DNA of 64,000 nucleotides, taken from contig NZ_CANMFT010000005.1 in NCBI RefSeq assembly GCF_947497285.1, forward strand, positions 124,001 through 188,000, read 5' to 3'. Positions within the stretch are counted from its first letter, which is position 1. Each line of letters begins with the position of its first letter. A program made the translations under genes and the position numbers. The notes beneath the pieces are model-generated. The model was not told where the DNA came from, ran no database searches, and worked only from the letters and a program-made list of their open reading frames with translations. This DNA is from an uncultured Aliiroseovarius sp. GTDB lineage: Bacteria; Pseudomonadota; Alphaproteobacteria; Rhodobacterales; Rhodobacteraceae. This document shows positions 1 through 7,314 of this stretch, piece by piece.

Positions 1-2
1 CG

Positions 3-362
3 GCAAGGGCTGAACGCAACTGCGCGCGCTACACATCCGCAGATTTCGCCCAGATCGCGTTTCTTGAAGCTGGCGGCCCCAAGCGCGACAAGAACGGGCT
101 GGACCCAGATGGCGACGGCTTTGCCTGTGGGTGGGATCCCGCGCCTTTCCGCACAGCGCGCGGCGAGACCGCGCCCACCATTGTGACCGAGGAAACAGCC
201 GTCAGCAAGGCTGAGCTTGAAGCGCTTGGCATCGAGACGGACACTCAGGTGCCTGTGGTCGATCCCGCGCTTGCGCCCGCTCCTGCGCCCACCCCCACCC
301 CTCTTCCCGATCCGGACCCTGTGCCGCTGCCGGGTGCGACGCTGAACATCTCGAGCGAATAG
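3..362 (+). CDS. Excalibur-type calcium-binding domain protein, 3' end only
   Basis: Partial gene whose start lies before the window; the frame is open from base 3 to TAG at 360-362. The translated part carries an excalibur-like motif (DPDGDGFACGWDP), an EF-hand-like Asp-rich loop with a nearby Cys, preceded by another Cys in a RNCARYTSADFAQ segment. Such domains occur in secreted or cell-surface proteins and are thought to bind Ca2+. After the domain comes a Pro/Ala/Asp-rich tail (about 30 residues of APAPTPTPLPDPDP type), probably an unstructured linker. The stop codon overlaps the GTG start of the amidase gene that follows, so the two are probably co-translated and both act in the envelope. 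The precise role is unknown. Confidence 0.7.
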   Translation, partial: ARAERNCARYTSADFAQIAFLEAGGPKRDKNGLDPDGDGFACGWDPAPFRTARGETAPTIVTEETAVSKAELEALGIETDTQVPVVDPALAPAPAPTPTPLPDPDPVPLPGATLNISSE

Positions 363-1051
363 TGCGGATCACGCCTTACCCGTCGCCCAATTGTGGACCG
401 CGCCGGGACGGTTTGCGCCCTTCCTTTGTGGTGCTTCACTATACAGCGATGGCCGACCCCGACGACGCGCTGGATCGCTTGTGCGCACCAGAACATGAGG
501 TGTCGGCGCATTACCTGATCCACCGCGCTGGCGGTCTTTTCCAAATGGTCGACGAAGACAAGCGTGCATGGCATGCGGGCGCTGGATCCTGGCGTGGACT
601 GAACGATATCAACTCGCGATCCATTGGTATCGAGCTGGACAATGACGGGATGTCACCCTTTTCGCAGCCTCAGATGGCTTCGCTGGAGGCGCTGCTGCCA
701 GAGATCATGACCCGTTGGGGCATTCCGCCCGAAGCCGTAATCGGGCATAGCGACTTGGCCCCCGATCGCAAGCGCGATCCAGGACGCCGGTTTGACTGGG
801 CGCGTTTGGCGCAGCAAGGTTTGGCGGTTTGGCCGGATCGCGCGGATCATCGCGCGCCTGATGAACAGGCCTTTCTGGCTGACGCTGCGCGGTTCGGCTA
901 TGCGTGCTCGGCCGGGTTGGAGGCGGTTCTGGATGCGATGCGCCAGCGCTTTCGCCCTTGGGCGACCGGGCCATTGGCGCCGCGTGACATGGGGATCATT
1001 GCAGACCTTGCCGCGCGCTTCCCCGTTGACCCGCCCTCTTCCATCGCCTAA
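362..1051 (+). CDS. N-acetylmuramoyl-L-alanine amidase (Amidase_2, AmiD-like)
   Basis: A 229-residue zinc amidase that would cleave the bond between N-acetylmuramic acid and L-Ala of peptidoglycan or of recycled muropeptides. The Amidase_2 fold is visible: the first zinc His in VVLHYTA (H26), the AWHAGAG segment, SIGIEL, and IGHSDLAPDRKRDPG, which holds the second His and the Asp/Lys catalytic region. A C-terminal helical extension of about 60 residues resembles the small domain seen in AmiD/AmpD relatives. No clear signal peptide is present, so cytoplasmic recycling (AmpD-like) is possible as well as export. The start is GTG at 362, overlapping the stop of the upstream gene by one base. Confidence 0.88.
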   Translation: MRITPYPSPNCGPRRDGLRPSFVVLHYTAMADPDDALDRLCAPEHEVSAHYLIHRAGGLFQMVDEDKRAWHAGAGSWRGLNDINSRSIGIELDNDGMSPFSQPQMASLEALLPEIMTRWGIPPEAVIGHSDLAPDRKRDPGRRFDWARLAQQGLAVWPDRADHRAPDEQAFLADAARFGYACSAGLEAVLDAMRQRFRPWATGPLAPRDMGIIADLAARFPVDPPSSIA

Positions 1052-1061
1052 GCCGATCCTC

Positions 1062-1451
1062 GCGCGGATGGCTGGATGGCCGCGGGTGACTGGCAGGGCT
1101 TGCCCTGTCGTGACGCGAGGAAAGTCCGGACTCCACAAGGCAACGGTGCCGGGTAACGCCCGGCCGGGGAAACCCGAGGGAAAGCGCCACAGAGAAGAGA
1201 CGGCCCGCGCATGTCGCAGGCCACGGTGAAACGGTGGGGTAAGAGCCCACCGCGCGCTTGGCAACAAGGGCGGCACGGCAAGCCCCACCGGGAGCAATGC
1301 CTAATAGGGACCTTGCGGGGGCAACCCCAGGGCAGTCTTGGCCCAAAGGTCCGGGTTGGCAGCTTGAGGTGTCTGGTAACAGGCATCCTAGAGGAATGGT
1401 CATCCATGGTGGCAACACCTGGACAGAATCCGGCTTACAGGCCATCCGCGC
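1062..1451 (+). ncRNA. rnpB: RNase P RNA (M1-type, class A)
   Basis: Catalytic RNA that removes 5' leaders from pre-tRNAs. The diagnostic conserved core is present: GAGGAAAGTCCGGACTCC near 1117-1134, GGGTAAGAGCCCACCGCG near 1237-1254, and ACAGAATCCGGCTTACAGGC near 1423-1442. The ends were set from helix P1: GCGCGGATGGC (1062-1072) is perfectly complementary to GCCATCCGCGC (1441-1451). It lies between the amidase gene and rpmG. Any open frames drawn across it are artefacts. Confidence 0.96.
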
Positions 1452-1521
1452 ATAAATTCATGCCGCTTGGGCGCCGTTGCGCGCGTAGTTTCGGAACCCG
1501 CGCGAAAATCCCATTTGCCTG

Positions 1522-1549
1522 TTGACTCGGGGGCCAATGGCGGTAAAAG
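1522..1549 (+). promoter_or_regulatory. Candidate sigma-70 promoter of rpmG
   Basis: TTGACT (1522-1527) and TAAAAG (1544-1549) are separated by 16 bases and lie about 60 bases before the rpmG start. The -35 box is strong and the -10 box is weak. Assigned by inspection only. Confidence 0.4.
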
Positions 1550-1606
1550 GCGGGTTCCAGAGATTTACCCGGGCGGGGTGCGCCCACCCGATGAGGAGCT
1601 GACGAC

Positions 1607-1774
1607 ATGGCGAAGCCGACCACTATCAAAATCCGCCTGAACTCGACCGCGGATACCGGCCACTTCTATGTGACCAAGAAAAACGCTCGCACCATGACCG
1701 AAAAAATGGTTGTGAAGAAATACGACCCGGTTGTGCGCAAGCACGTCGAGTATAAGGAAGGCAAGATCAAGTAA
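1607..1774 (+). CDS. rpmG: Large-subunit ribosomal protein bL33
   Basis: A 55-residue protein matching bL33 in size and sequence ([13 protein letters not shown]..., [27 protein letters not shown]). It binds 23S rRNA near the E site of the 50S subunit. The zinc-binding Cys pairs of the C+ form are absent, so this is the C- form. A Shine-Dalgarno GAGGAG lies 8-13 bases before the ATG. It appears to be a single-gene transcript, with its own promoter and a strong terminator just downstream. Confidence 0.95.
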   Translation: MAKPTTIKIRLNSTADTGHFYVTKKNARTMTEKMVVKKYDPVVRKHVEYKEGKIK

Positions 1775-1796
1775 GATCTTGTGACCCTGAACGAAA

Positions 1797-1830
1797 AAGA
1801 GCCGCGCTGAGATGCGCGGCTTTTTTTGTT
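1797..1830. terminator. Bidirectional intrinsic terminator between rpmG and the SGNH hydrolase gene
   Basis: Stem AGCCGCGC (1800-1807)/GCGCGGCT (1814-1821) with a 6-base loop, followed by a T run on the + strand and flanked by an A run on the left, which gives a T run on the minus strand. It can therefore end both rpmG and the convergent hydrolase gene. Confidence 0.85.
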
Positions 1831-1858
1831 GTGCGATTGTAGAGCGAAATTGCCCGCC

Positions 1859-2563
1859 TCAGCGGTGCAGGATCTGCGTCGCCACTTTTTGCCCAATGAG
1901 GTAATAGGCATTCGGACCCGGGTGAAAGCCATCTTCGGCCATCATTTCAGGTGTAAGCGGAACATCGAATGGCATGTATTCCACACCTATTGCTTTAGCT
2001 TGTTCGGCAAGCGCCTTGTCGAAGCGGCGGGCTTGCAGGCCCAGGACCCAGCGCAGCGGGTTGGGCAAAAGCGGAAAGCGATCAATTGGGGGGACCCCGG
2101 TTGCGATGATACGTTTCGCCTGCCAGCTTTCAAACAGCAATGTGTAAAGCTCAGCCCGACAGGCCAGGATGCGGTGTAGTGGCATTTGACTCGTCACGTC
2201 GTTGACCCCAAGAACAACCAGCACCACATCCGCCCTTTGCGGATCTTGTGACCGCAGTATCGGCCGGACGGTGCACGAGGTGGCACCAGAGCGGGCCATC
2301 ACGCGCCACTTCACACGGTATGAGGCACCCAAAAAATTCACCATCTGACCGGACAGTGCCATGGTCTGGTGAGGTGCGCCGACACCCGACGCCGAGCTGT
2401 CGCCAACAATCATCAACGACAAGTCAGGCCCGGTGCCGGTCACACCGCTGCGATGCCCCGGAGGCTCCGGCAGGACTTTCGCCAGTTTGCGGACTTTCAG
2501 TGCTTGTGTGGCCAGATATGGGCTGAGTATCAGCTTAACGATGGTCTCAAAGAAGCGGTTCAT
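1859..2563 (-). CDS. SGNH/GDSL-family hydrolase
   Basis: About 234 residues. Family blocks are visible: block I GDSSASG with the nucleophile Ser, block III GVNDVT with the oxyanion Asn, and block V DGFHPGP with the Asp and His of the triad. Members are esterases, lipases or acyl-thioesterases; the natural substrate cannot be read from the sequence. The N-terminus (MNRFFETIVKLILSPYLA) is hydrophobic enough to be a membrane anchor or signal. The ATG at 2563 was chosen because the only extension upstream begins with TTG and runs into a terminator T run. No good Shine-Dalgarno is visible. It follows the Bax-inhibitor-like gene on the same strand, beyond that gene's terminator. Confidence 0.82.
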   Translation of the reverse strand: MNRFFETIVKLILSPYLATQALKVRKLAKVLPEPPGHRSGVTGTGPDLSLMIVGDSSASGVGAPHQTMALSGQMVNFLGASYRVKWRVMARSGATSCTVRPILRSQDPQRADVVLVVLGVNDVTSQMPLHRILACRAELYTLLFESWQAKRIIATGVPPIDRFPLLPNPLRWVLGLQARRFDKALAEQAKAIGVEYMPFDVPLTPEMMAEDGFHPGPNAYYLIGQKVATQILHR

Positions 2564-2582
2564 GGGACGAGTCTTGGTAAAC

Positions 2583-2610
2583 AAAAAGGGCCGGTCACGC
2601 TGACCGGCCC
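2583..2610 (-). terminator. Intrinsic terminator of the Bax-inhibitor-1-like gene
   Basis: On the minus strand, GGGCCGGTCA (2610-2601) pairs perfectly with TGACCGGCCC (2597-2588) across a 3-base loop, followed by TTTTT (2587-2583). It lies only 20 bases before the ATG of the SGNH hydrolase gene, so it could also limit expression of that gene. Confidence 0.85.
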
Positions 2611-2632
2611 CTTGGGTTTCAGTTGGTTCGCA

Positions 2633-3367
2633 TCACTCACGATTGCCAAGGAACTGCAGCAGGAACATGAACAGGTTGATGAAGTCCAGATACAGGCTCA
2701 GCGCACCCATGATCGCGGATTTCGCCAACCATTCGCTGTCCATCGCGTGCGCGTGAGCGAGATAGTCCGTTTTGATCTTTTGGGTATCCCAAGCGGTCAG
2801 GCCTGCGAAGATCAAAACACCGATCACTGAGATCGCGAAATGCACCATCGAGCTACCGATGAAGATGTTGACGATCGACGCCACGATCAGGCCAATCAAG
2901 CCCATGATCAAAAACGCGCCCATCGGCGACAGATCACGTTTGGTCGTGTAGCCGTAAAGGCTGAGACCGGCAAAGGCGATTGCCGTGATAAAGAACGTCT
3001 GCGCGATCGAGATGCCGGTGAAGGCTGCGAAGATCCAGCTGATGGACAAGCCCATGACGGCTGCGAAGACATAGAAGAAAAGCTGCGCACCTGCGGCTGA
3101 CAAGCGGTTGATGGCCGCACCGAATGCAAACACCATGATCAACGGCAGGAACATTACGATCCAGCCCAGAATGTTGGGCGACAGCGTTGCAGGATCACGC
3201 AGAATCGACAGCAAAGCGTCGTTCGAACCAAACGCCCACGATACCGCACCCGTCAGCAAAACGCCGATGGACATGGTTCCGTAGACCTTGTTCATGTGGG
3301 CGCGAAGCCCTTCATCGATCGCAGCGCGCGTGCCGGCACCTGAGCGAATCGTGTCAAATTCAGCCAT
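2633..3367 (-). CDS. Bax inhibitor-1 / YccA-family membrane protein
   Basis: A 244-residue integral membrane protein with about seven hydrophobic segments after a 30-residue cytoplasmic N-terminus. The family pattern is clear: an N-terminal AFDTIRSG-like start, LLTGAVSWAFG, the middle TWDTQKIK-type block (here LTAWDTQKIKTDY) and the C-terminal YLDFINLFMFLLQFLG. Bacterial TMBIM proteins are pH-sensitive Ca2+ leak channels or modulators of the FtsH protease. Starts at ATG 3367 with a GGAGG Shine-Dalgarno. Probably monocistronic, with its own terminator downstream. Confidence 0.92.
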   Translation of the reverse strand: MAEFDTIRSGAGTRAAIDEGLRAHMNKVYGTMSIGVLLTGAVSWAFGSNDALLSILRDPATLSPNILGWIVMFLPLIMVFAFGAAINRLSAAGAQLFFYVFAAVMGLSISWIFAAFTGISIAQTFFITAIAFAGLSLYGYTTKRDLSPMGAFLIMGLIGLIVASIVNIFIGSSMVHFAISVIGVLIFAGLTAWDTQKIKTDYLAHAHAMDSEWLAKSAIMGALSLYLDFINLFMFLLQFLGNRE

Positions 3368-3408
3368 CTAGACCTCCAGAAAAAGCAATATTCGGCGGCT
3401 CCGAACAG

Positions 3409-3442
3409 AAACCGCCCTTGGCTGTAATATCGGCAAGGGCGG
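3409..3442 (-). terminator. Probable terminator of the DUF1127 gene
   Basis: A perfect 9-bp stem CCGCCCTTG (3412-3420)/CAAGGGCGG (3434-3442) with a 13-base loop. On the minus strand it is followed by TTTCTGTTC, so the T run is weak. Confidence 0.5.
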
Positions 3443-3485
3443 CGCGCTTTTCAAGGGGTATTGGTTTTATCGTTCGAACGGCTGA

Positions 3486-3698
3486 TTAGTGTGTCCAATG
3501 GGCCGGAACATCCCAGATCGGGCGGTTTGCTTCGCGATGCGCTTCGCGATAATTCAAACCGATATCTTCAAGACGCGAAGCATCCAACCGCGCCAGGGCG
3601 CGACGTTCGCGCTGCGTTTCCCATGCGTGGACGAACCAGGCCAAAGGCGAGAAAACGCTTTTGGCGGCGGGGGTGTTGGTGCAGGTTACGGCAGTCAT
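3486..3698 (-). CDS. DUF1127-domain small protein
   Basis: A 70-residue basic protein. The C-terminal half has the DUF1127 pattern (RRALARLDASRLEDIGLNYREAHREANRP shortened here: RLEDIGL, then REAHRE). Members are common in Rhodobacterales; the best studied relative, CcaF1 of Rhodobacter sphaeroides, binds RNA and affects small-RNA-linked stress and metabolic control. The N-terminal 25 residues are less conserved. It is divergent from the LysR gene, sharing a 124-base AT-richer intergenic region. No CcsR-like sRNA array was seen downstream. Confidence 0.85.
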   Translation of the reverse strand: MTAVTCTNTPAAKSVFSPLAWFVHAWETQRERRALARLDASRLEDIGLNYREAHREANRPIWDVPAHWTH

Positions 3699-3822
3699 CT
3701 CGGCTCTCCTTCGTCAAAACGGATAGGTTATCCGCATTGCATCAATTTTCTTGATGTTTATGCTTGTTGGTGAAAGATAAGTAAAATGAATGTTTTTGCG
3801 TCAACCCATCAATAGGTGTGAT

Positions 3823-4677
3823 ATGCCACGAAACCTCGATCTGACAGCAATGCGCAGCTTCGCCACTGTGGCGGATGCAGGCGGCGTGACGCGTGCCGCT
3901 GGTCTTTTGCACCTGACGCAGTCTGCCGTCTCGATGCAGATCAAACGGCTTGAGGACAGCTTGGGACGCACCTTGTTGGATCGCTCCGGGCGTGGCGTGT
4001 CGCTGACTGCAGATGGCGAGCAACTGTTGGGCTATGCGCGACGGATGTTGCGGCTGAATGACGAGGTTTACGCCCGCCTGACCGACCAAGCCTATGAAGG
4101 AGAGGTCGTTATGGGGGTGCCTGCAGATGTGGTCTATCCCGCAATTCCAGAGGTGCTGAAGCAGTTTCACGCTGAATATCCGCGCATGCGCGTTCAGTTG
4201 ATATCCTCCTATACAAGTCGGTTGAAGGCGATGTTCGCGCGCGGTGAATGCGACATCGTGCTGACCACCGAAGACACAATGGACGCCGGGGGCGAAACAT
4301 TGACGACATTGCCCTTGGTGTGGGTGGGCGCCCCCGGTGGGCAGGCGTGGCGCAACCGCCCTTTGCGGCTTGCCTTCGAATACAATTGCATCTTTCGAAA
4401 GGGTGTTCAGCAGGCGCTGGACGAGGCGCGTATACCGTGGGAAATGGGGGTCGAGAGCGACACAACGCGCGCAATCGAAGCCTCACTTTCGGCCGATCTG
4501 GCGGTCTATGCGATTATCGAAGGCACGGTGCAGCCCTATCTTGAGGTGATCGACCATGGCGGCGCCCTGCCGGATCTGGCGGTCACGCAAGTGAATATGT
4601 ATGCGGCGCAAAGCAATGGCGGTCAGGCCGTTGACGATCTGTTGACGATGATCCGAAAGGCCTTTGCGGCGCTCTAA
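3823..4677 (+). CDS. LysR-family transcriptional regulator
   Basis: About 284 residues: an N-terminal winged HTH (residues about 5-64, with AAGLLHLTQSAVSMQIKRLE as recognition region), a linker helix and a periplasmic-binding-like effector domain. The ATG at 3823 has AGGTG just upstream and gives the usual LysR N-terminus (MPRNLDLTAMRSF); an in-frame ATG at 3790 lacks a Shine-Dalgarno. Its target is not obvious. It is divergent from the DUF1127 gene, and its stop codon overlaps the stop of the convergent quinone oxidoreductase gene. LysR proteins usually regulate a divergent neighbour, making the DUF1127 gene or itself the best candidates. The effector is unknown. Confidence 0.9.
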   Translation: MPRNLDLTAMRSFATVADAGGVTRAAGLLHLTQSAVSMQIKRLEDSLGRTLLDRSGRGVSLTADGEQLLGYARRMLRLNDEVYARLTDQAYEGEVVMGVPADVVYPAIPEVLKQFHAEYPRMRVQLISSYTSRLKAMFARGECDIVLTTEDTMDAGGETLTTLPLVWVGAPGGQAWRNRPLRLAFEYNCIFRKGVQQALDEARIPWEMGVESDTTRAIEASLSADLAVYAIIEGTVQPYLEVIDHGGALPDLAVTQVNMYAAQSNGGQAVDDLLTMIRKAFAAL

Positions 4678-5645
4678 CGGGTGGGGTCCATCGTGACAAC
4701 AACCTTGCCGGTCGATTTTCGGTCGCGTAACAGGCTCAGGGCTTCGGGCGCTTGCTCAAGCGGCAGGCTGTGGCTGACATGGGGCCTGATCTTGCCGCTC
4801 TCATACCACGCCAGCAATTGGCGCAGACTGTCGGTCAAAACCTCGGGGCGAAACGTCAGGTATCCCCCCCAATAGAACCCGATCAAGGTGATGTTCTTGA
4901 CCAACATATGGTTTGGGCGAACCTCGGGCAGGTCGCCGCTGGCGAACCCGATCAAAAGAATGCGGGCGTCGGGGTTGCAGGCACGAAACGCATCTGTGAA
5001 TTGGGCGCCTCCGATGGCGTCATAGACCACATCGGCACCGCCAAGCGCTTTGACCGTGGTGCGAATGTCGTCGGTCTGGCTGTCGATCACGTGATCCGCG
5101 CCAGCACGGCGGCAGATGTCCAACTTGTCGGCCCCGCGTGCGCAGGCGATGACACGCGCGCCCATGACTTTGCCAATCTCGACCGCAGTCAGGCCAACCC
5201 CGCCCGCAGCCCCAAGGACCAGAAGTGTTTCGCCGGGCTGAAGCCGCGCCTTATAGTCCAGCGCAACATGGCTGGTGCCATAGGCGACCTGAAACGCGGC
5301 GGCATGTTCATAGCTCATGTTTTCAGGCAGCGGCAGACAGCGATCAGCATCGAAGACGCCTTGGTCAGCCAAGCCATTGCTGCCAGAAAACACAACCACG
5401 CGGGTTCCGGGCTTTGGACCGGTCGTTTCGGGCCCCAGCGCCAGCACAGTCCCCGCAGGCTCCATGCCCAACGAGAACGGAACTGTGGGGGTGTCCTGAT
5501 ATTTGCCCTTCGCCATCAAAAGGTCTGCGAAGTTCAGGCCACATGCGCGGATATCCACAAGCGCCTGACCCTTTGCCGGCACGGGTGGGACGACCTCGGT
5601 CAGGGTGGCGGGATGGTCAAAATCGGTGATGCGATAGGTCTTCAT
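4674..5645 (-). CDS. NADPH:quinone oxidoreductase-family (zinc-free MDR) enzyme
   Basis: A 323-residue medium-chain dehydrogenase/reductase. It has a GroES-like N-domain (GLNFADLLMAKGKY, SLGMEPAGTV) and a Rossmann domain with the nucleotide loop LGAAGGVGLTAVEIGKVMGA around residue 150. The catalytic and structural zinc Cys residues of alcohol dehydrogenases are missing, which places it in the QOR branch; such enzymes reduce quinones or enoyl substrates with NADPH. The real substrate is unknown. It is convergent with the LysR gene and overlaps it by four bases at the stop codons. An AGGAGGC-type site lies before the ATG at 5645. Confidence 0.88.
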   Translation of the reverse strand: MKTYRITDFDHPATLTEVVPPVPAKGQALVDIRACGLNFADLLMAKGKYQDTPTVPFSLGMEPAGTVLALGPETTGPKPGTRVVVFSGSNGLADQGVFDADRCLPLPENMSYEHAAAFQVAYGTSHVALDYKARLQPGETLLVLGAAGGVGLTAVEIGKVMGARVIACARGADKLDICRRAGADHVIDSQTDDIRTTVKALGGADVVYDAIGGAQFTDAFRACNPDARILLIGFASGDLPEVRPNHMLVKNITLIGFYWGGYLTFRPEVLTDSLRQLLAWYESGKIRPHVSHSLPLEQAPEALSLLRDRKSTGKVVVTMDPTR

Positions 5646-5959
5646 GGGGCCTCCTGTTCGGTGTCTTAGGCGGTTCGATCCCGAAAATCGAGAGGCAGCC
5701 AGAAGAATCGCTCAGCGGACTCTCGCTCAGAATCGTTGCAAAATGCAAAGCAATTTGCTAAACAGCTTTTGCGTGTAAAGACTGGGGACACACTTTCGCT
5801 GTGGTGGTGAGGCCGTTTTCACAGGCTTGCCGCCTTAGGGCATTGAATTCAAACCTTTTCCTGCCGACTTCTCCGGATGTCCAAAAAGACAGGTTGAGGT
5901 GTCCCCCGATCACGTTATCTCTGGTTGCGTGATACAATCTTTTAACGAGGAGCTGTTCT
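5646..5959. other. Intergenic region between quinone oxidoreductase and XRE regulator genes
   Basis: About 314 bases shared by two divergent genes. No convincing ORF or RNA gene was found. A -10-like TACAAT lies about 20 bases before the regulator, followed by a GAGGAG Shine-Dalgarno. A TTCGATCCCGA stretch recalls a tRNA T arm, but no cloverleaf can be drawn around it. Confidence 0.5.
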
Positions 5960-6328
5960 ATGAAACATCCTGTAGATGTCCATGTTGGAAAGCGCGTCCG
6001 CCATCGTCGTTGGATGGTCGGAATGACGCAACAGCAACTGGCTGAAAAAGTCGGGATCAAGTTTCAACAGATCCAGAAATACGAAACTGGCATGAATCGC
6101 GTTTCCGCGTCTCGTCTTTGGGATATCGCGGCTGCACTGTCGGTGCCGGTCAGCTTCTTCTTCGAAGGCCTTGAAAGTTCCGCGGCGATTGAAGCAGACA
6201 GCACGGTGCCCGGTGATATTCTGGCCGACAAAGAAGCTTTGGAACTTGTTCGCAGCTATTATGCTATTCCGGACAACCAACGCCGCCGTCTGTTTGAACT
6301 TGCGCGCGTCCTGTCAGACGTCGCCTGA
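5960..6328 (+). CDS. XRE/Cro-type helix-turn-helix regulator
   Basis: 122 residues. The HTH spans residues about 12-65 (VRHRRWMVGMTQQQLAEKVG, then IKFQQIQKYETG and RLWDIAAALSVPVSFFFE). The C-terminal 50 residues hold a small helical module (ADKEALELVRSYYAIPDNQRR). This layout is common in Rhizobiales and Rhodobacterales single-copy regulators of unknown target. GAGGAG lies 8-13 bases before the ATG. The gene is followed after 58 bases by the phosphatase gene, possibly in the same transcript. Regulon unknown. Confidence 0.88.
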   Translation: MKHPVDVHVGKRVRHRRWMVGMTQQQLAEKVGIKFQQIQKYETGMNRVSASRLWDIAAALSVPVSFFFEGLESSAAIEADSTVPGDILADKEALELVRSYYAIPDNQRRRLFELARVLSDVA

Positions 6329-6386
6329 GCTTGACGCTGCCTGCGTCCCCCTGATACCGCGCTGATACAAAGCGTGCGGAGGGGCG

Positions 6387-7193
6387 ATGCTGACCGATCT
6401 GGATCAAGACACCAAAAACGAATTGTGCCACGTGGCAGAGGCTTTGGCCGATGCCGCGCGCGATGCGGTGATGCCCTTCTTCCGCGCCGAGGGATTGACG
6501 GCAGACAACAAGCTGTCCGAGGGGTTTGACCCGGTCACAGAAGGCGACCGCGCGGCCGAGAAAGCCATGCGAGACGTGCTTGCCAAGTTGCGTCCGCAAG
6601 ATGGGATCTTGGGTGAAGAATTCGGCGCGCAAGCGGGCGATAGCGGGTTAACCTGGGTTCTGGATCCGATCGACGGTACCCGCGCCTTTTTGTCAGGCAC
6701 ACCGACATGGGGTGTGCTGATTGCGGTCGGTGACGCCAACGGCCCGCAGTTGGGCATCATTGACCAACCCTATATTGGCGAACGCTTTCTTGGTGGGTTC
6801 GGTTTGGCGCAGGTTGTCGGGCCGCATGGGAAAAGGGTTTTGAAGACCCGCGGCCCCCGCGATCTGTCCGAGGCCATCCTGTTCACCACATTCCCGGAAG
6901 TTGGCACCAAGGCGGAAGGGCGCGCCTTTCAGGCCCTGTCCAGGCAGGTCAAGCTGACTCGCTACGGTCTGGATTGCTATGCCTACGGGCTGGTGGCGTC
7001 TGGCCATATCGACCTTGTGGTCGAGGCCGGTCTGCAAGCTTATGACATCCAGGGACCAATGGCGGTGATTGAAGCGGCGGGTGGGATCGTCACGGATTGG
7101 CAGGGTGGTCCTGCTCACCTTGGTGGCCGCATTGTCGCAGCGGCCAATGCGCAAGTGCACGCCGCCGCGCTGGCTGTGCTGTCGGACGCCTGA
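6387..7193 (+). CDS. hisN: Inositol-monophosphatase-family phosphatase, probably histidinol-phosphatase
   Basis: 268 residues, Mg2+-dependent. The family's metal-binding motifs are intact: GEEFG (Glu pair near residue 75), WVLDPIDGTRAF (Asp-Pro-Ile-Asp-Gly-Thr) and the C-terminal YDIQGPMAVIEAAGG, which supplies the last metal Asp. Histidinol-phosphatases of the HisN type in Alphaproteobacteria have this length and a Thr-Arg-Ala-Phe after the DPIDG motif, which makes the last dephosphorylation before histidinol dehydrogenase in histidine synthesis the best guess. Inositol-1-phosphatase or PAP phosphatase activity is the alternative. Start ATG 6387 with GGAGG upstream. Confidence 0.82.
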   Translation: MLTDLDQDTKNELCHVAEALADAARDAVMPFFRAEGLTADNKLSEGFDPVTEGDRAAEKAMRDVLAKLRPQDGILGEEFGAQAGDSGLTWVLDPIDGTRAFLSGTPTWGVLIAVGDANGPQLGIIDQPYIGERFLGGFGLAQVVGPHGKRVLKTRGPRDLSEAILFTTFPEVGTKAEGRAFQALSRQVKLTRYGLDCYAYGLVASGHIDLVVEAGLQAYDIQGPMAVIEAAGGIVTDWQGGPAHLGGRIVAAANAQVHAAALAVLSDA

Positions 7194-7314
7194 GCCGCGC
7201 AGCAAAGACTTGAGCGACCGGCCCGGTTCATGGCAAGCTGGAGTTGCGCGCGAGTCCTTTGCCCTTTCTGTCGCCGCCGGGTGTGTGTCTCCGAAATGGG
7301 TCGTAGGAGACAGC

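Noticed and set aside
1055-1455. Several open frames across 1.0-1.5 kb on both strands
   Set aside because: They cover the RNase P RNA gene, whose conserved core and P1 helix explain the sequence.
5669-5720. tRNA-like T-arm sequence (GGTTCGATCC)
   Set aside because: No acceptor, D or anticodon stem can be formed around it.
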